A DNA stretch of 64,000 bases from Streptococcus macedonicus ACA-DC 198 (GCA_000283635.1 HE613569.1:149501-213500); one strand, 5' to 3'. Shown: positions 36,378 through 47,562, counted from the first letter of the stretch. The notes: a model not told the origin generated them from the sequence alone. Translations and numbers: made by a program.

Positions 36378-36410
36378 AAAGATTTAGAAATTGTCTAGAA
36401 AGGAACAGCT

Positions 36411-37004
36411 ATGACCGAAAAATCATCGCGTTTGATAGACGCTGTTAATTTAGTTTATACCGTCATGAAGGGCTCAGTGCTCTTCTGGCTGGCTTTGCTA
36501 AGTAGAGGTTTTGTTTATGGCTGGGTCTTTGCCATAAAGATAGTGTCTCTTTATTTCACTTCTGAAAATCCTCAGACGTTGCGATTTAGAGATTTGTTAA
36601 AGCAAAAAGAAAGTATTCCTTATGCTAAAGTGATTTCGGCTATGATGACTTTCTTCTTTAGCTTGGGAGTGACTGGTTGGTTACTTAGTCTGGTCAATAT
36701 CAGCCAGTTATCGTTTGCCATGTTTTATATTGGTGGGCTTGCTTGGTTAGTCTGGTTAGTTATCGTGATTTATTACGTTAAAACACAGTCGTCAAGCGGA
36801 GAAAATCAGTTTTATCAAAGCCTTCTTGAAATGAAACAGGACTTTTAAAAGGTTATTTTAGCCTTTCTTCTTGCTTTTATCTTTGTGTGGTTAACATTAA
36901 CCAAAACGATGCTTGGTTGGTTATTGTTTCCAGGAATTTATTTTTATCTTGTTGGACGTATTCAAAAAGTACAATTTAAGGAGTCAAGTCATGATTCTCA
37001 TTAA
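36411..37004 (+). pseudogene. DUF624 (YesL-like) membrane protein with a nonsense codon
   Basis: A YesL-type membrane protein commonly found beside sugar ABC permeases; function unknown. Hydrophobic helices start at VLFWLALLSRGFVYGW. An in-frame TAA at 36846-36848 splits it, and the same frame then continues with KVILAFLLAFIFVWLTLTK and LLFPGIYFYLVGRIQK to TAA at 37002-37004, giving 197 codons. Overlaps the alpha-galactosidase start. Confidence 0.82.
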
Positions 37005-39063
37005 TGAGGAAGAACCTTCTTTTCATTTGACCAATGGAAAAGTATCGTATGTGTTTAGAGTAATGGAGAGAACAGGGATTTTAGAGCAATTATATTGTGG
37101 ACCTGCTATTTCTGATTACAAATCGTTTACCTTTTTAATCGAGCGTGAAATTCGCCCAGGAAACAATCTTTATATGGAAACGAGTTTGATGTCGTTGGAA
37201 CATATCAAACAAGGATATCCCGTATTTGGAACAACAGATTTCCGCTATCCAGCTTTGGAAATCTAATATCCGACAAGAGATTTGATTTCTCATTTTCGTT
37301 ACACGGGATACCGTATTGAAAAGGAAAAAACGGTGACTGGCGCACTTCCTGGCACATTTGGAAATGAAGAAGATGTTGAAACGTTGATTGTTTGTTTGAA
37401 AGATGACTATGCTGATTTAGAGCTTGAATTGCAATATGCGATTTATGTGAATTATCCTATCATTACGCGTCAGCAAAAAATCATCAATAAGGATAATCAA
37501 ACGGTTTCCATTAAACGCTTTGCTAGTTTTAGTTTAGACCTTCCAAATGAGAATTATGACTGGGTTCATTTAGATGGTGCTTGGGCACGTGAAAATCATT
37601 TGTCGCGTAGTTCCATTCAAGAAGGTATCCAAAATGTTTCAAGCACGAGGGGACATAGTAGTCATGTGCATACCCCTTTTCTTGCCATTTGTTCACCAGA
37701 AGTAACCGAAAATAGTGGACAAGTGTATGGATGTAGCTTAATTTATAGTGGAAGCTTTTTAGCTCAAATTGAATCCGACAACTACAATACCCTACGCATA
37801 CAAATGGGTATCAATCCCTTCCAGTTTGATTGGCAACTTCATCCAGGACAGCTGCTCGAATCTCCTCAAGCTGTCTTGGTTGTGAGCCAGTCGGGCTTTA
37901 ATGGGATGAGTCAGGTTTTTCATGATTTTTATAAAGAACATTTAATATGAAGTTCATGGAAAAATAAAAAACGCTCTGTTTTACTAAATAGTTGGGAGGC
38001 GATGTATTTCGATTTTAATCAAGAAAGGATTTTAGAAGTGGCTGAGGAAGCCAGTAAATTAGGAATTGAACTTTTTGTCTTGGATGACGGTTGGTTTGGC
38101 AAGCGAAATAGTGACACGGGTTCACTTGGTAATTGGACGGAAAATAAGGAAAAATTACCAGACGGACTTGCTCATTTAGCTAAGGCTATCAAAGAAAAAG
38201 GAATGTTGTTTGGACTTTGGTTTGAGCCAGAAATGGTCTCTGATGATACTGATTTGTTTAAAGAACATCTAGATTGGGTCATTGGCAATCCAGAAGTGGT
38301 TGAAGCAATTTATAGTCAAATGGCACATTTGTTATCAACGGTGACGATTGATTACATTAAGTTAGACATGAACCGCTACATTTCAGAAAGTTTTTCAAGT
38401 CATTTGCCAAGTAAACAGCAAAGTGAGGTTAACCACCGTTACATCTTGGGTGTTTACAGCTTGTACGAAAAACTAAATCAGGCATTTCCTGATGTTCTTA
38501 TTGAATCTTGTACGGGTGGCGAGGCACATTTATCAACCATGAGTGCCCATGTTTCAGCGGTGCCTAATCATCAAGTCGCACGTGTGACATCACTTGATAT
38601 GCGAAAAGACGTTGCCATGTTTGGTGTCTTTGGCTACGAATTAAATCCATTAGCTTTGACAGAAGAGAAAAAAGAAGCTGTAAAAGCGCAGATTAAAGAA
38701 TACCATGCCTATCAAGAACTGATTCAAAATGGTATTTTCTATCGCTTGGATTTGACGGACAAAAACCATGTCGGCTGGCTGGTTGTCAATAAAGAAAGAA
38801 CAGAAGCTTTGGTTGGCTATTATATGATTTTGGCGCAACCAAATCCAATTTACGAACGCTTAAAATTAGTTGGTCTCAACCCTGATAAAGCCTATCATAT
38901 TCTCGGAAAAGATAAAGATGAGGTAAGGTATGGACGTGACCTAACTTCTATCGGTATTGTTTTAGGAAAAAATTATATCGGTAGAGAAAATGAGTATTGG
39001 TCACGCGAAATGCTGGGTGATTTTAACGGAAAATTTTATTATTTGCAACAAATTGATAAATAA
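36991..39063 (+). pseudogene. aga: Alpha-galactosidase (GH36) with two nonsense codons
   Basis: Would hydrolyse melibiose, raffinose and similar sugars. AAGGAG precedes ATG 36991. One frame runs to 39063 (690 codons) broken by TAA (37264-37266; EI-stop-YPTRDLI) and TGA (37948-37950; HLI-stop-SSWKNKKR). Catalytic landmarks remain: LDDGWFGKRN, the nucleophile region YIKLDMNRY and the acid/base region IESCTGGEA. CAA to TAA and CGA to TGA transitions would explain both stops. Recently inactivated, since the remaining sequence is well conserved. Confidence 0.9.
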
Positions 39064-39138
39064 CATTTTGAACTTCTTGCGTTCTAGTTTACAATAAAGG
39101 TAAGGAAAAGAGTAATCAAAGTGAGCAGAGGAGAAAAA

Positions 39139-39852
39139 ATGGAAAAATATAATCTTATTGCAAATGATGTTCGCAAGAAGATCTTAGAAGGTGTTTATCA
39201 GCCAAATGAGCAACTACCTTTTGAAAAAGACCTTTGTCAATTTTACGATGTTAGTAAAATGACGGTTAAAAAGGCTTTGGACATGCTAGTTGCAGAGGGA
39301 TTAATTTACAAGCGTCGTGGTGCTGGAACTTTTGTGATGGACCTATCTGTTGAAAAAATGGAAAAAGTGTTGATGGACAATCAAATGATGGGGACAACCG
39401 CATCCTATCCAGACAAAAACATTACAAGTAAGGTGATTGACTTTTCTGTCGTAAAAGCAACGCCTGAAATTGCTGATAAATTAAAAATTAAAGAAACAAG
39501 TTTTGTGTACAAAATTCATCGTGTGCGTATTGTTGATGATAAACCAACGGTTATTGAAGAAACATATATGCCGATTGATTTAATTAACGGTCTGAAATTA
39601 GAGCATGTTGAAAGCTCAATTTATGATTATATCGAAAGTAGTTTAGGGCTAAAAATCCAATCTGGTCACCGTACGATTACAGTACGTCGTGCAACGGATA
39701 TGGAAGCTGAATACCTAGACTTGGAAAAAGGAGACCCAGTTGCAATTGCCGTTCAAACAGGTTACCTAAGTACAGGTGCTGCTTTTGAGTATTCAATCAG
39801 TACCCACCGTTATGATGAATTTTCAGTGGAGATTGTTTTAACACATAATTGA
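39139..39852 (+). CDS. GntR-family regulator (HutC/UTRA type) of the alpha-galactoside locus
   Basis: A 237-residue protein with winged helix (LPFEKDLCQFYDVSKMTVKKALDML, residues 25-50) and UTRA domain (YKIHRVRIVDDKPTVIEETYMP). The start at 39139 has AGAGGAG before it; a GTG at 39121 is less likely. It resembles the regulator at 30768 in length and layout and probably is its paralogue. Presumed control of the surrounding sugar genes. Confidence 0.9.
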   Translation: MEKYNLIANDVRKKILEGVYQPNEQLPFEKDLCQFYDVSKMTVKKALDMLVAEGLIYKRRGAGTFVMDLSVEKMEKVLMDNQMMGTTASYPDKNITSKVIDFSVVKATPEIADKLKIKETSFVYKIHRVRIVDDKPTVIEETYMPIDLINGLKLEHVESSIYDYIESSLGLKIQSGHRTITVRRATDMEAEYLDLEKGDPVAIAVQTGYLSTGAAFEYSISTHRYDEFSVEIVLTHN

Positions 39853-39885
39853 TAGCAATCTCCACCGCTTAGAATGGAGAAAAAA

Positions 39886-40746
39886 ATGAATTTAGTTGTG
39901 TTTGATATTGGTGGAACATCTGTAAAATACGGTCTTTACTAAGATGGTAGTATCGAAAAGAAAAGCTTTTTTGCTACGCCAAAAACTTGGGATGAAATGA
40001 AAGAAAATCTGTATCAAGTCTTTAAAGAATTATCAGATGCTGATACAAAAGGTGTTGCCATGTCAAGCCCGGGTGCCGTAGATACAGAAGAAGGTGTTAT
40101 CAAAGGGCTTAGTGCGATTCCATATATTCATCGCTTCAAAATTGTTGATGAATTAGAAGCTTTGTTTGGACTTCCTGTTGCTATTGAAAATGATGTCAAC
40201 TGTGCAGGTTTAGCTGAAAGTAAATTTGGTATTGGTCAAGACAGCAAAAATGCCCTTTACTTTATCATTGGTTTTGGTATTGGCGGTGCAGTTTGTCAAA
40301 ATGGTCAATTGTACAAAGGTAGCAGCCTTTTCGGTGGTGAATTTGGCTATATGATTATCGAAAATGGTAAGATATTAAGCACGCTTGCTAGTCCAGTTCA
40401 AGTAGCTGACCGTTATGCTAAAGCTCATGGTTTAACTGATTTTTCTGGGAAAGACTTGTTTGATTTAGCAGAAAATGGCAATGAAGAACCTAAAGCTGCT
40501 TTGTCAGGTTTGTATGGTGCCTTGGCTACTAGTATTTTCAATTGCCTTGTCAGCTTCAACCCAGATTTGGTCGGTATCGGTGGCGGTATCTCAGTTCGAC
40601 CAGATTTGGTATCTGAACTTGATCGTATTCAAAAATTAATTCATGACACTGAAGCCAATGAATTAACTTACGAACTTAAAATTTGTCAATTTAAAAATGA
40701 CACCAACTTATTAGGAGCCGTTTCAAATTTCTTAAACACTAAGTGA
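39886..40746 (+). pseudogene. ROK-family sugar kinase with a nonsense codon at position 19
   Basis: ROK kinase/repressor fold without a DNA-binding domain, so a sugar kinase. The N-terminal phosphate-binding strand VVFDIGGTSVKYGLY is followed by TAA (39940-39942), then DGSIEKKSFFATP continues in the same frame to 40746 with AMSSPGAVD, GIGGAVCQNGQLYKG and VGIGGGIS. TGGAG precedes the ATG. A restart at an internal ATG (39997) would lack the ATP-binding strand. Confidence 0.88.
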
Positions 40747-40754
40747 GGTAACCT

Positions 40755-41393
40755 ATGGAAATTAGGAAACATGACCGTATCGTTTTTTTCGGAGATAGCA
40801 TTACGGAGTGGGGATGTGATAAAAGTAATCCAGACAGTCTAGGACATGGCTATGTGAGTATTGTAGCGGCAGATTTACTGGATCGTTCTCCAGAGTTAGA
40901 ATTGCATTTTTACAATCGAGGTGTTGGTGGTGATAAGGTTCAAAATTTGTTAAATCGTGTGGGTGATTGCTTATCTTGCCAACCCGATGCTGTCATTTTA
41001 ATGGTTGGTATCAATTATGTTTGGCACTTGGTTGGTAAAGATGGCTTTGCTAGTTAAGAAGAACAACAACGTTTTGAAAATGTCTATCGTCAGCTTCTGC
41101 AAGCATTAAAACAAGCAGGAATTGAGCGCATTTTGTTAATGGAACCATTTGTGTTGGATTATCCAGAAGACCGTATGGAATGGCGCCGAGATTTGGACCC
41201 TAAGATTCAAATTGTCCGTCATCTTGCGCGTGAGTTTAAATTGGAATTGGTTCCTTTGGATGGCTTGATGAATGAGCAGGCATTGCTTTATGGCAGACGT
41301 GAATTGACAGGTGATGACGGTGTTCACCCAACATTGGCTGGCGCTAATATCATTGCTCAAGAAATCCTAAGACGCCTAACGTTTATTTATTGA
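40755..41393 (+). pseudogene. GDSL/SGNH esterase with a nonsense codon
   Basis: SGNH hydrolase of the rhamnogalacturonan-acetylesterase or lysophospholipase type. Block I FFGDSITEWG (Ser), block III VGIN and block V GVHPTLAGA (Asp-His) are all present, but TAA at 41055-41057 falls between them. The frame is otherwise open over 212 codons. Probably a carbohydrate deacetylase acting with the next gene. Confidence 0.87.
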
Positions 41394-41408
41394 AAGTAGA
41401 GGTAGGCA

Positions 41409-42356
41409 ATGAAAACAGAGGATACTTTGAGATAGTGGGGCAATTACTAAGGGCATCAAGATAAGCCTGATGATTTTTGGGATAAAGCCAAAAAAGAGGT
41501 GGATTCGCTGGGGCTTCATTATGAATTGACGCTGACTGATTTTACATCAAAAGTGGCAGAGTGTTATGACTTGTATTTTACAGGTGTTCATGAGTCAAAA
41601 ATCTATGCTCAACTGCTTTTGCCAAAGAAATCGAGTGCGAAACACCCTGTTATTTTTCAATTTCATGGTTATCATAGTGATGTCGGTGATTGGTCGGATA
41701 AATTAGCTTTTGTGTCTGAAGGCTATGTTGTGGTTGCCTTGTCTGTTCGAGGGCAAGGTGGCGAGTCAGAAGACCGTTTGCAAACAAGTGGTGGTACCTT
41801 GAAAGGACACCTTATCCGTGGCATTGAGGACGGTCCAGAGAAGCTTTTTTATCGTGCGGTTTTTCAGGACGTTTACCAACTGACAAATGTGGTGAGTCGT
41901 CTGCCATTTGTGGATAGTTCTAAAATGGCTTCTTACGGCGTATCACAAGGCGGAGCTTTAGCGCTTGTCTGTGCAGCGCTGTGTCCAAAGGTTAAACGGA
42001 CATTTGTGCAGTATCCTTTTTTAAGCGATTATCGTACCGCATATGGTTTAGAGGTCACACAATCAGCTTATGAGGAGTTGGCATACTATTTCCGCTATCG
42101 TGATCCACTTCATGAACGAGAAGAAGCTGTATTTACCGCTTTAGATTATGTTGATATTCAATATTTGGTGAACTGTATCCAAGCAGAAGTGATATGGGCG
42201 ATGGGCTTAGAAGACCGAGTTTGTCACCCAAGAACACAATTTGCTGTTTATAACCACATTCAATCACCAAAACAGCTTTATTTTTACCCAGAATACGGTC
42301 ACGACTACTTGCCAAAATTTAACGACAAGATTCACCAGATTTTAGGTGGAAAATAA
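41409..42356 (+). pseudogene. Acetyl xylan esterase (CE7/AXE1) with two early nonsense codons
   Basis: Deacetylase for acetylated sugars, alpha/beta hydrolase fold. ATG 41409 begins MKTEDTLR, then TAG (41433-41435), WGNY, TAA (41448-41450), then GHQDKPDDFWDKAKKEVDSL typical of the family N-terminus. The catalytic serine motif YGVSQGGALAL and the final HDYLPKF remain. An internal start would lose the family N-terminus. Confidence 0.87.
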
Positions 42357-42369
42357 GTTGAAAAAGAGT

Positions 42370-42406
42370 GAAAGGAAGCTGAGACAAAGCTGCTCAGCTT
42401 TCTTTA
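42370..42406 (+). terminator. Terminator of the alpha-galactoside operon
   Basis: AAGGAAGCTGAG pairs with CTCAGCTTTCTT, T-rich after the stem. The remaining intergenic DNA to 42632 holds the relA promoter region and nothing else recognised. Confidence 0.75.
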
Positions 42407-42632
42407 TATCATTATATTGCTAGATGTGGTGACTTAGGCTGTCGGTCAGCCAGCAAGAAATGAGGAATAAGCGCCAATTCGCCAGATTTTATTTGTTCTA
42501 AGCTTGACTATTTCTTATTTGGATAATATTTAGCACATTTCTCCTTCCAAAACGTGGCTTTTTGGCTTATGAATTGGTATTTTAGGCAGTTTAGTGTTAA
42601 AATAAATACAATATCAATCTGAAGAGGTCTTT

Positions 42633-44852
42633 ATGGCAAAAACTGTGAATTTAACGGGTGAAGAGGTGGTTGCACTTACAGCCCAATATATGAGCGAATC
42701 TGATGTGGCAATTGTTCAAAAGGCATTGGATTACGCAACAAAAGCACATATTTCTCAAGTCAGGCAATCAGGTGAGCCTTACATTATTCACCCTATCCAA
42801 GTTGCAGGTATTTTAGCAGATTTGCATCTTGATGTGGTGACGGTAGCTTGCGGTTTTTTGCATGATGTTGTTGAAGATACTGAAGTTACTTTAGATGACA
42901 TTGAAGCGGAATTTGGCAAAGATGTTCGTGATATTGTCGATGGTGTTACAAAACTTGGTAAAGTTGAGTACAAATCACATGAAGAACAATTGGCAGAAAA
43001 TCACCGTAAAATGTTGATGGCGATGTCTAAGGACATTCGTGTTATTTTGGTTAAATTGGCAGACCGTCTCCACAATATGCGCACTTTAAAACATCTGCGC
43101 AAAGATAAGCAAGAGCGTATTTCACGAGAAACAATGGAAATCTATGCACCCCTAGCTCATCGTTTGGGAATTAGCCGTATCAAGTGGGAATTGGAAGATT
43201 TGTCCTTCCGTTATCTTAATGAAATTGAATTTTACAAGATTTCTCACATGATGAATGAAAAGCGTCGTGAACGTGAAGCTTTGGTTGACGAAATTGTTAA
43301 GAAAATCAAGGATTACACGCAAGAACAAGGGCTTTATGGTGAAGTTTACGGACGACCAAAACACATTTACTCGATTTATCGCAAAATGCGTGACAAGAAA
43401 AAACGTTTTGACCAAATTTACGATTTGATTGCCATTCGTTGTATTATGGAAACGCCGAGTGATGTTTATGCTATGGTCGGTTATATTCATGAATTGTGGC
43501 GTCCAATGCCTGGTCGTTTTAAGGATTACATTGCTGCGCCTAAAGCTAATGGTTACCAATCTATTCATACGACAGTTTATGGTCCAAAAGGTCCGATTGA
43601 GATTCAAATTCGTACCAAAGAAATGCACCAAGTTGCCGAATACGGGGTTGCTGCTCACTGGGCTTACAAGCAAGGTATCAAAGGGAAAGTTGATAACCAA
43701 GAACAAGTTGTTGGTATGAACTGGATTAAGGAATTGGTGGAATTGCAAGACGCTTCAAATGGTGATGCGGTTGATTTCGTTGATTCGGTTAAGCAGGATA
43801 TTTTCTCAGAACGTATATATGTCTTTACACCAACAGGTGCTGTACAAGAATTGCCAAAAGATTCAGGTCCGATTGACTTTGCCTATGCTATCCATACGCA
43901 GGTTGGGGAAAAGGCAGTTGGTGCTAAGGTTAACGGACGTATGGTGCCACTGACCGCTAAATTGAAAACAGGTGATGTGGTTGAGATTGTCACTAATCCT
44001 AATTCATTTGGTCCAAGTCGTGATTGGATTAAGATTGTCAAAACCAATAAAGCTCGCAATCGCATTCGCCAATTTTTCAAAAATCAAGATAAAGAAACCT
44101 CAATTAATAAAGGTCGCGAGCTCTTAGTGGATTATTTCCAAGAGCAAGGCTATGTGGCTAATAAATACCTTGATAAAAAGCATATTGAAGAAATTTTGCC
44201 ACGCTTTAGCGTTCGTAGCGAAGAAGCCTTGTATGCTACTGTCGGTTTTGGTGAAATTAGTGCTGCTTCTGTCTTTAATCGATTGACGGAAAAAGAACGC
44301 CGTGAAGAAGAACGCGCGAAGGCGAAGGCTGAAGCCGAAGAACTGATGAACGGTGGCGAAGTTAAAACTGAAAACAAAGATGTTCTGAAAGTTCGTAGCG
44401 AAAATGGTGTTATTATCCAAGGAGCTTCAGGTCTCTTGATGCGTATTGCCAAATGTTGTAACCCAGTCCCAGGAGACCCAATCGAAGGTTATATCACTAA
44501 GGGGCGTGGGGTGGCTATTCACCGTGCAGATTGTCATAATATCAAGAGCCAAGAGAGTTACGAACAACGTCTTATTGAAGTTGAATGGGACGATACTAGT
44601 GCCAACAATGATTACTTGGCTGAAATTGACATTTACGGACTTAATCGTTCAGGTTTGCTCAATGATGTGCTTCAAGTGTTATCAAGTGCCACTAAGAACA
44701 TTTCAACTGTCAATGCCCAACCAAGTAAAGATATGAAATTTGCCAATATTCACGTCAGCTTTGCTATTCCAAACTTAACAGCATTGACAACTGTCGTTGA
44801 TAAAATCAAAATTATTCCAGATGTTTACTCTGTCAAACGAACAAATGGGTAA
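42633..44852 (+). CDS. relA: Bifunctional (p)ppGpp synthetase/hydrolase
   Basis: Stringent-response enzyme of the Rel family, 739 residues. HD hydrolase domain (HDVVEDTEVT near residue 77), synthetase domain (YQSIHTTVYGPKG near 305), TGS domain (VFTPTGAVQELPKDSGPIDFAY near 395), zinc-finger/helical region with KCCNPVPGD near 610, and C-terminal ACT. It retains the full HD motif so should both make and degrade the alarmone. AGAGGTC lies upstream. dtd follows after a hairpin. Confidence 0.97.
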   Translation: MAKTVNLTGEEVVALTAQYMSESDVAIVQKALDYATKAHISQVRQSGEPYIIHPIQVAGILADLHLDVVTVACGFLHDVVEDTEVTLDDIEAEFGKDVRDIVDGVTKLGKVEYKSHEEQLAENHRKMLMAMSKDIRVILVKLADRLHNMRTLKHLRKDKQERISRETMEIYAPLAHRLGISRIKWELEDLSFRYLNEIEFYKISHMMNEKRREREALVDEIVKKIKDYTQEQGLYGEVYGRPKHIYSIYRKMRDKKKRFDQIYDLIAIRCIMETPSDVYAMVGYIHELWRPMPGRFKDYIAAPKANGYQSIHTTVYGPKGPIEIQIRTKEMHQVAEYGVAAHWAYKQGIKGKVDNQEQVVGMNWIKELVELQDASNGDAVDFVDSVKQDIFSERIYVFTPTGAVQELPKDSGPIDFAYAIHTQVGEKAVGAKVNGRMVPLTAKLKTGDVVEIVTNPNSFGPSRDWIKIVKTNKARNRIRQFFKNQDKETSINKGRELLVDYFQEQGYVANKYLDKKHIEEILPRFSVRSEEALYATVGFGEISAASVFNRLTEKERREEERAKAKAEAEELMNGGEVKTENKDVLKVRSENGVIIQGASGLLMRIAKCCNPVPGDPIEGYITKGRGVAIHRADCHNIKSQESYEQRLIEVEWDDTSANNDYLAEIDIYGLNRSGLLNDVLQVLSSATKNISTVNAQPSKDMKFANIHVSFAIPNLTALTTVVDKIKIIPDVYSVKRTNG

Positions 44853-44868
44853 TGAGTGTGTTTTTCAA

Positions 44869-44900
44869 GCGAGTTGACTCGGTCAGCCCGCTTTTTTAGA
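44869..44900 (+). terminator. Hairpin between relA and dtd
   Basis: AGCGAGTTGAC pairs with GTCAGCCCGCT with one mismatch, then a T-run. It would attenuate or end relA transcription; dtd starts 12 bases later, so some readthrough is likely. Confidence 0.65.
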
Positions 44901-44911
44901 AAGGATTGTAC

Positions 44912-45355
44912 ATGAAAGTTGTTATTCAGCGTGTCAAGAAAGCCCAAGTCGTGATTGATGAGGAGCTTGTCGGTGATATTAAACAAGGCTTGTTGCTTTT
45001 GGTTGGGGTCGGTCCAGATGATGAGCAAGAGGACCTTGATTATGCGGTGCGAAAAATTACGAATATGCGGATTTTTTCAGATGATATGGGAAAAATGAAT
45101 TTATCTGTTCAAGATGTCAAGGGAAGTATTTTATCGGTGTCACAGTTTACCTTGTTTGCGGATACGAAAAAGGGTAACCGACCAGCCTTTACTGGTGCTG
45201 CCAAACCTGACAAAGCTGAGCAATTATACAATGCCTTCAATGAATCACTAGCGCAATACATTCCTGTTGAAACAGGCGTTTTCGGAGCTGATATGCACGT
45301 TAGTCTTGTCAATGATGGTCCTGTTACCATTATCTTGGATACTAAGGCACGCTAA
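44912..45355 (+). CDS. dtd: D-aminoacyl-tRNA deacylase
   Basis: Homodimeric proofreading enzyme that hydrolyses D-aminoacyl-tRNA. The 147-residue protein starts [13 protein letters not shown] and has the active-site motif [17 protein letters not shown] near residue 77 and the Gly-cisPro motif in [10 protein letters not shown] near 137. ATG 44912 follows AAAGGA. It lies directly after relA, a conserved pairing in Firmicutes. Confidence 0.95.
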   Translation: MKVVIQRVKKAQVVIDEELVGDIKQGLLLLVGVGPDDEQEDLDYAVRKITNMRIFSDDMGKMNLSVQDVKGSILSVSQFTLFADTKKGNRPAFTGAAKPDKAEQLYNAFNESLAQYIPVETGVFGADMHVSLVNDGPVTIILDTKAR

Positions 45356-45443
45356 TCCCTTGATTAAAGTAGAGACTTATTGCATTTAATTAATATAAAA
45401 CTGGTATTAATTTTGCAACAGTTATTAAAAATGGAGGTAAATC

Positions 45444-46292
45444 ATGTCACTAGATGAATTGTTTCCTGAAGTGACATCAAAAGGAAATATCCAAAATCCA
45501 GAAGAATGGCTTATTTTAGAAGAAAATGGAACACCTTATTATCTTCCTCTAGCAAGTCTTAGTGAGCGTGAAAAAGCATTGCTGAGACTTAAAAAGACGA
45601 TGATTTCAGCCAGCCGTGTTTCTGAAAATCTTTGGTATCAGTATTTGGTGCAAAAAAAGGGCAGTTTACCCCAAGAGTACAAACGCCTTCAGATGATTTA
45701 CATTGACCATCAATATCGATTACCAGAAGAATTGGTTGATTTTTTAGCAACCCTTTTGCCAAATATGATTACAGAAGTCAGTCTTTCAGATAATCGGACC
45801 ATTCTTTTGTTGGACCAATCAGAGCCGATTGAGGTAGAAGAATTGGTAAAAGATGTTTTACCGACTTTGGAAAGTGATTTTGGGATTAAATTGACTGTTT
45901 TCTTTGGCAATAGCTGGAGTAAATTGCAAGCAAATGATTTGCAAGCTTATTTCGATGAAGAAACCAAGCTTTTTTCTGATGTGAGTCACTATCGTGGTAA
46001 TGAACGGGTGGCGACGTTTTCTGAAATGTTGTTGTTAGATTTTTCACGTCATCTTGATATTCCAATGATAAAACACAAAATATTACAATCTATTGATGAT
46101 AGCAAGGATATTCGAGCTATCATTGTTGCCATGTGGCAGGAGCAGGGAAATCTTGCCAAAACGGCACAAAGTCTTTATATTCATCGAAATTCACTTCAAT
46201 ATAAATTAGAAAAATTTCGATTGTTGTCTGGTTTGAATTTGAAAAATCTTGATAGCCTTGCTTTTTGTTATCTCCTAATCATGATGCCATAA
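45444..46292 (+). CDS. PucR-type helix-turn-helix regulator
   Basis: A 282-residue putative regulator. The C-terminus (GNLAKTAQSLYIHRNSLQYKLEKFRLLSGL) matches the PucR/CdaR DNA-binding helix-turn-helix; the N-terminal part shows no known ligand domain. ATGGAGG precedes the start. Directly upstream of msmK, which suggests control of sugar uptake, but target and ligand are unknown. Confidence 0.82.
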   Translation: MSLDELFPEVTSKGNIQNPEEWLILEENGTPYYLPLASLSEREKALLRLKKTMISASRVSENLWYQYLVQKKGSLPQEYKRLQMIYIDHQYRLPEELVDFLATLLPNMITEVSLSDNRTILLLDQSEPIEVEELVKDVLPTLESDFGIKLTVFFGNSWSKLQANDLQAYFDEETKLFSDVSHYRGNERVATFSEMLLLDFSRHLDIPMIKHKILQSIDDSKDIRAIIVAMWQEQGNLAKTAQSLYIHRNSLQYKLEKFRLLSGLNLKNLDSLAFCYLLIMMP

Positions 46293-46339
46293 TTTTTGGG
46301 CACTTTGCACAAAAAATCTTGTCACTCCTGTCCATGGTC

Positions 46340-46363
46340 TGTAAGCGTTATCTTTGTTATAAT
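46340..46363 (+). promoter_or_regulatory. msmK promoter with cre-like site
   Basis: TGTAAGCGTTATCT (46340-46353) matches the cre consensus at 13 of 14 positions, and TATAAT (46358-46363) is the -10. Confidence 0.55.
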
Positions 46364-46392
46364 AAAGCCACATAGATCAAAGGAGTTACAAA

Positions 46393-47526
46393 ATGGTAGA
46401 ATTAAACCTTAACCACATTTACAAAAAATATCCAAATGCAAGTCATTATGCTGTTGAAGATTTCGATCTTGACATCAAAGATAAAGAATTTATCGTTTTT
46501 GTAGGACCTTCAGGTTGTGGTAAATCAACAACACTTCGTATGGTTGCTGGTCTTGAGGACATCACAGAAGGTGAACTTAAAATTGATGGTGAAGTTGTTA
46601 ATGACAAAGCACCAAAAGACCGTGACATTGCCATGGTTTTCCAAAACTATGCCCTTTACCCACACATGACTGTTTACGATAACATGGCATTTGGGCTAAA
46701 ACTTAGAAAATACAAAAAAGACGACATTGACAAACGTGTTCGTGAAGCTGCTGAAATTCTTGGGTTGACAGAATTTCTTCAACGTAAACCTGCTGACCTT
46801 TCAGGTGGTCAACGTCAACGTGTTGCCATGGGACGTGCCATTGTCCGTGATGCCAAAGTGTTCTTAATGGACGAACCTTTGTCAAACTTGGATGCTAAAT
46901 TGCGTGTGTCAATGCGTGCTGAAATTGCCAAAATCCACCGTCGTATCGGTTCAACAACAATCTATGTTACTCACGACCAAACAGAAGCCATGACCCTTGC
47001 TGACCGTATTGTTATCATGAGTTCTACAAAAAATCCTGACGGTTCAGGAACAATTGGTCGTGTCGAACAAATCGGTACACCACAAGAACTTTATAACCGC
47101 CCTGCTAATAAATTTGTTGCAGGATTTATCGGTAGCCCTGCCATGAACTTCTTTGAAGCAATGGTTGAAGGCAATACTTTGGTCAATGATGCTGGCTTCA
47201 AGATTACTTTGCCAGAAGGTAAAAAGAAATTGCTTGAAACAAAAGGTTACAATGGTAAAAAAGTTATCTTTGGTATTCGCCCAGAAGATATTTCAAACCA
47301 TCCATTAGTTCGTGATACTTATCCTGGTGCAACAATCAAAGCAGAAGTTACTGTTTCTGAATTGCTCGGTGCTGAAACAATGCTTTACGTTAAAGTAGGT
47401 AACACTGAACTTGTTGCTCGTGCGGATGCGCGTGATGTTTACCAACCAGGTTCAAAAGTGGAATTGACATTGAATGTTGCCAAAGGTCACTTCTTTGACC
47501 CAGAAACGGAGGCAGCTATTCGCTAA
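46393..47526 (+). CDS. msmK: Multi-sugar ABC transporter ATP-binding protein MsmK
   Basis: Cytoplasmic ATPase that energises several sugar importers. The 377-residue protein has Walker A GPSGCGKST near residue 39, Q-loop FQNYALYPHM, signature LSGGQRQRVAMGRA near 134, Walker B VFLMDEPLSNLD and H-loop VTHDQTEA, followed by a MalK-type regulatory TOBE domain. It stands alone with its own promoter and terminator, as msmK does in streptococci that share one ATPase among transporters. Natural partner of the ATPase-less operon at 33260. Confidence 0.95.
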   Translation: MVELNLNHIYKKYPNASHYAVEDFDLDIKDKEFIVFVGPSGCGKSTTLRMVAGLEDITEGELKIDGEVVNDKAPKDRDIAMVFQNYALYPHMTVYDNMAFGLKLRKYKKDDIDKRVREAAEILGLTEFLQRKPADLSGGQRQRVAMGRAIVRDAKVFLMDEPLSNLDAKLRVSMRAEIAKIHRRIGSTTIYVTHDQTEAMTLADRIVIMSSTKNPDGSGTIGRVEQIGTPQELYNRPANKFVAGFIGSPAMNFFEAMVEGNTLVNDAGFKITLPEGKKKLLETKGYNGKKVIFGIRPEDISNHPLVRDTYPGATIKAEVTVSELLGAETMLYVKVGNTELVARADARDVYQPGSKVELTLNVAKGHFFDPETEAAIR

Positions 47527-47562
47527 TTTAACGCTATCCAAAACAGAACTCTTCTAGAATAC

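Noticed and set aside
43152..43748. A 198-residue minus-strand ORF within relA, and other long antisense ORFs (for example in leuS, lacD, gatC and lacG).
   Set aside because: They are shadows of biased coding sequence in strongly supported genes and have no ribosome-binding sites or family matches.
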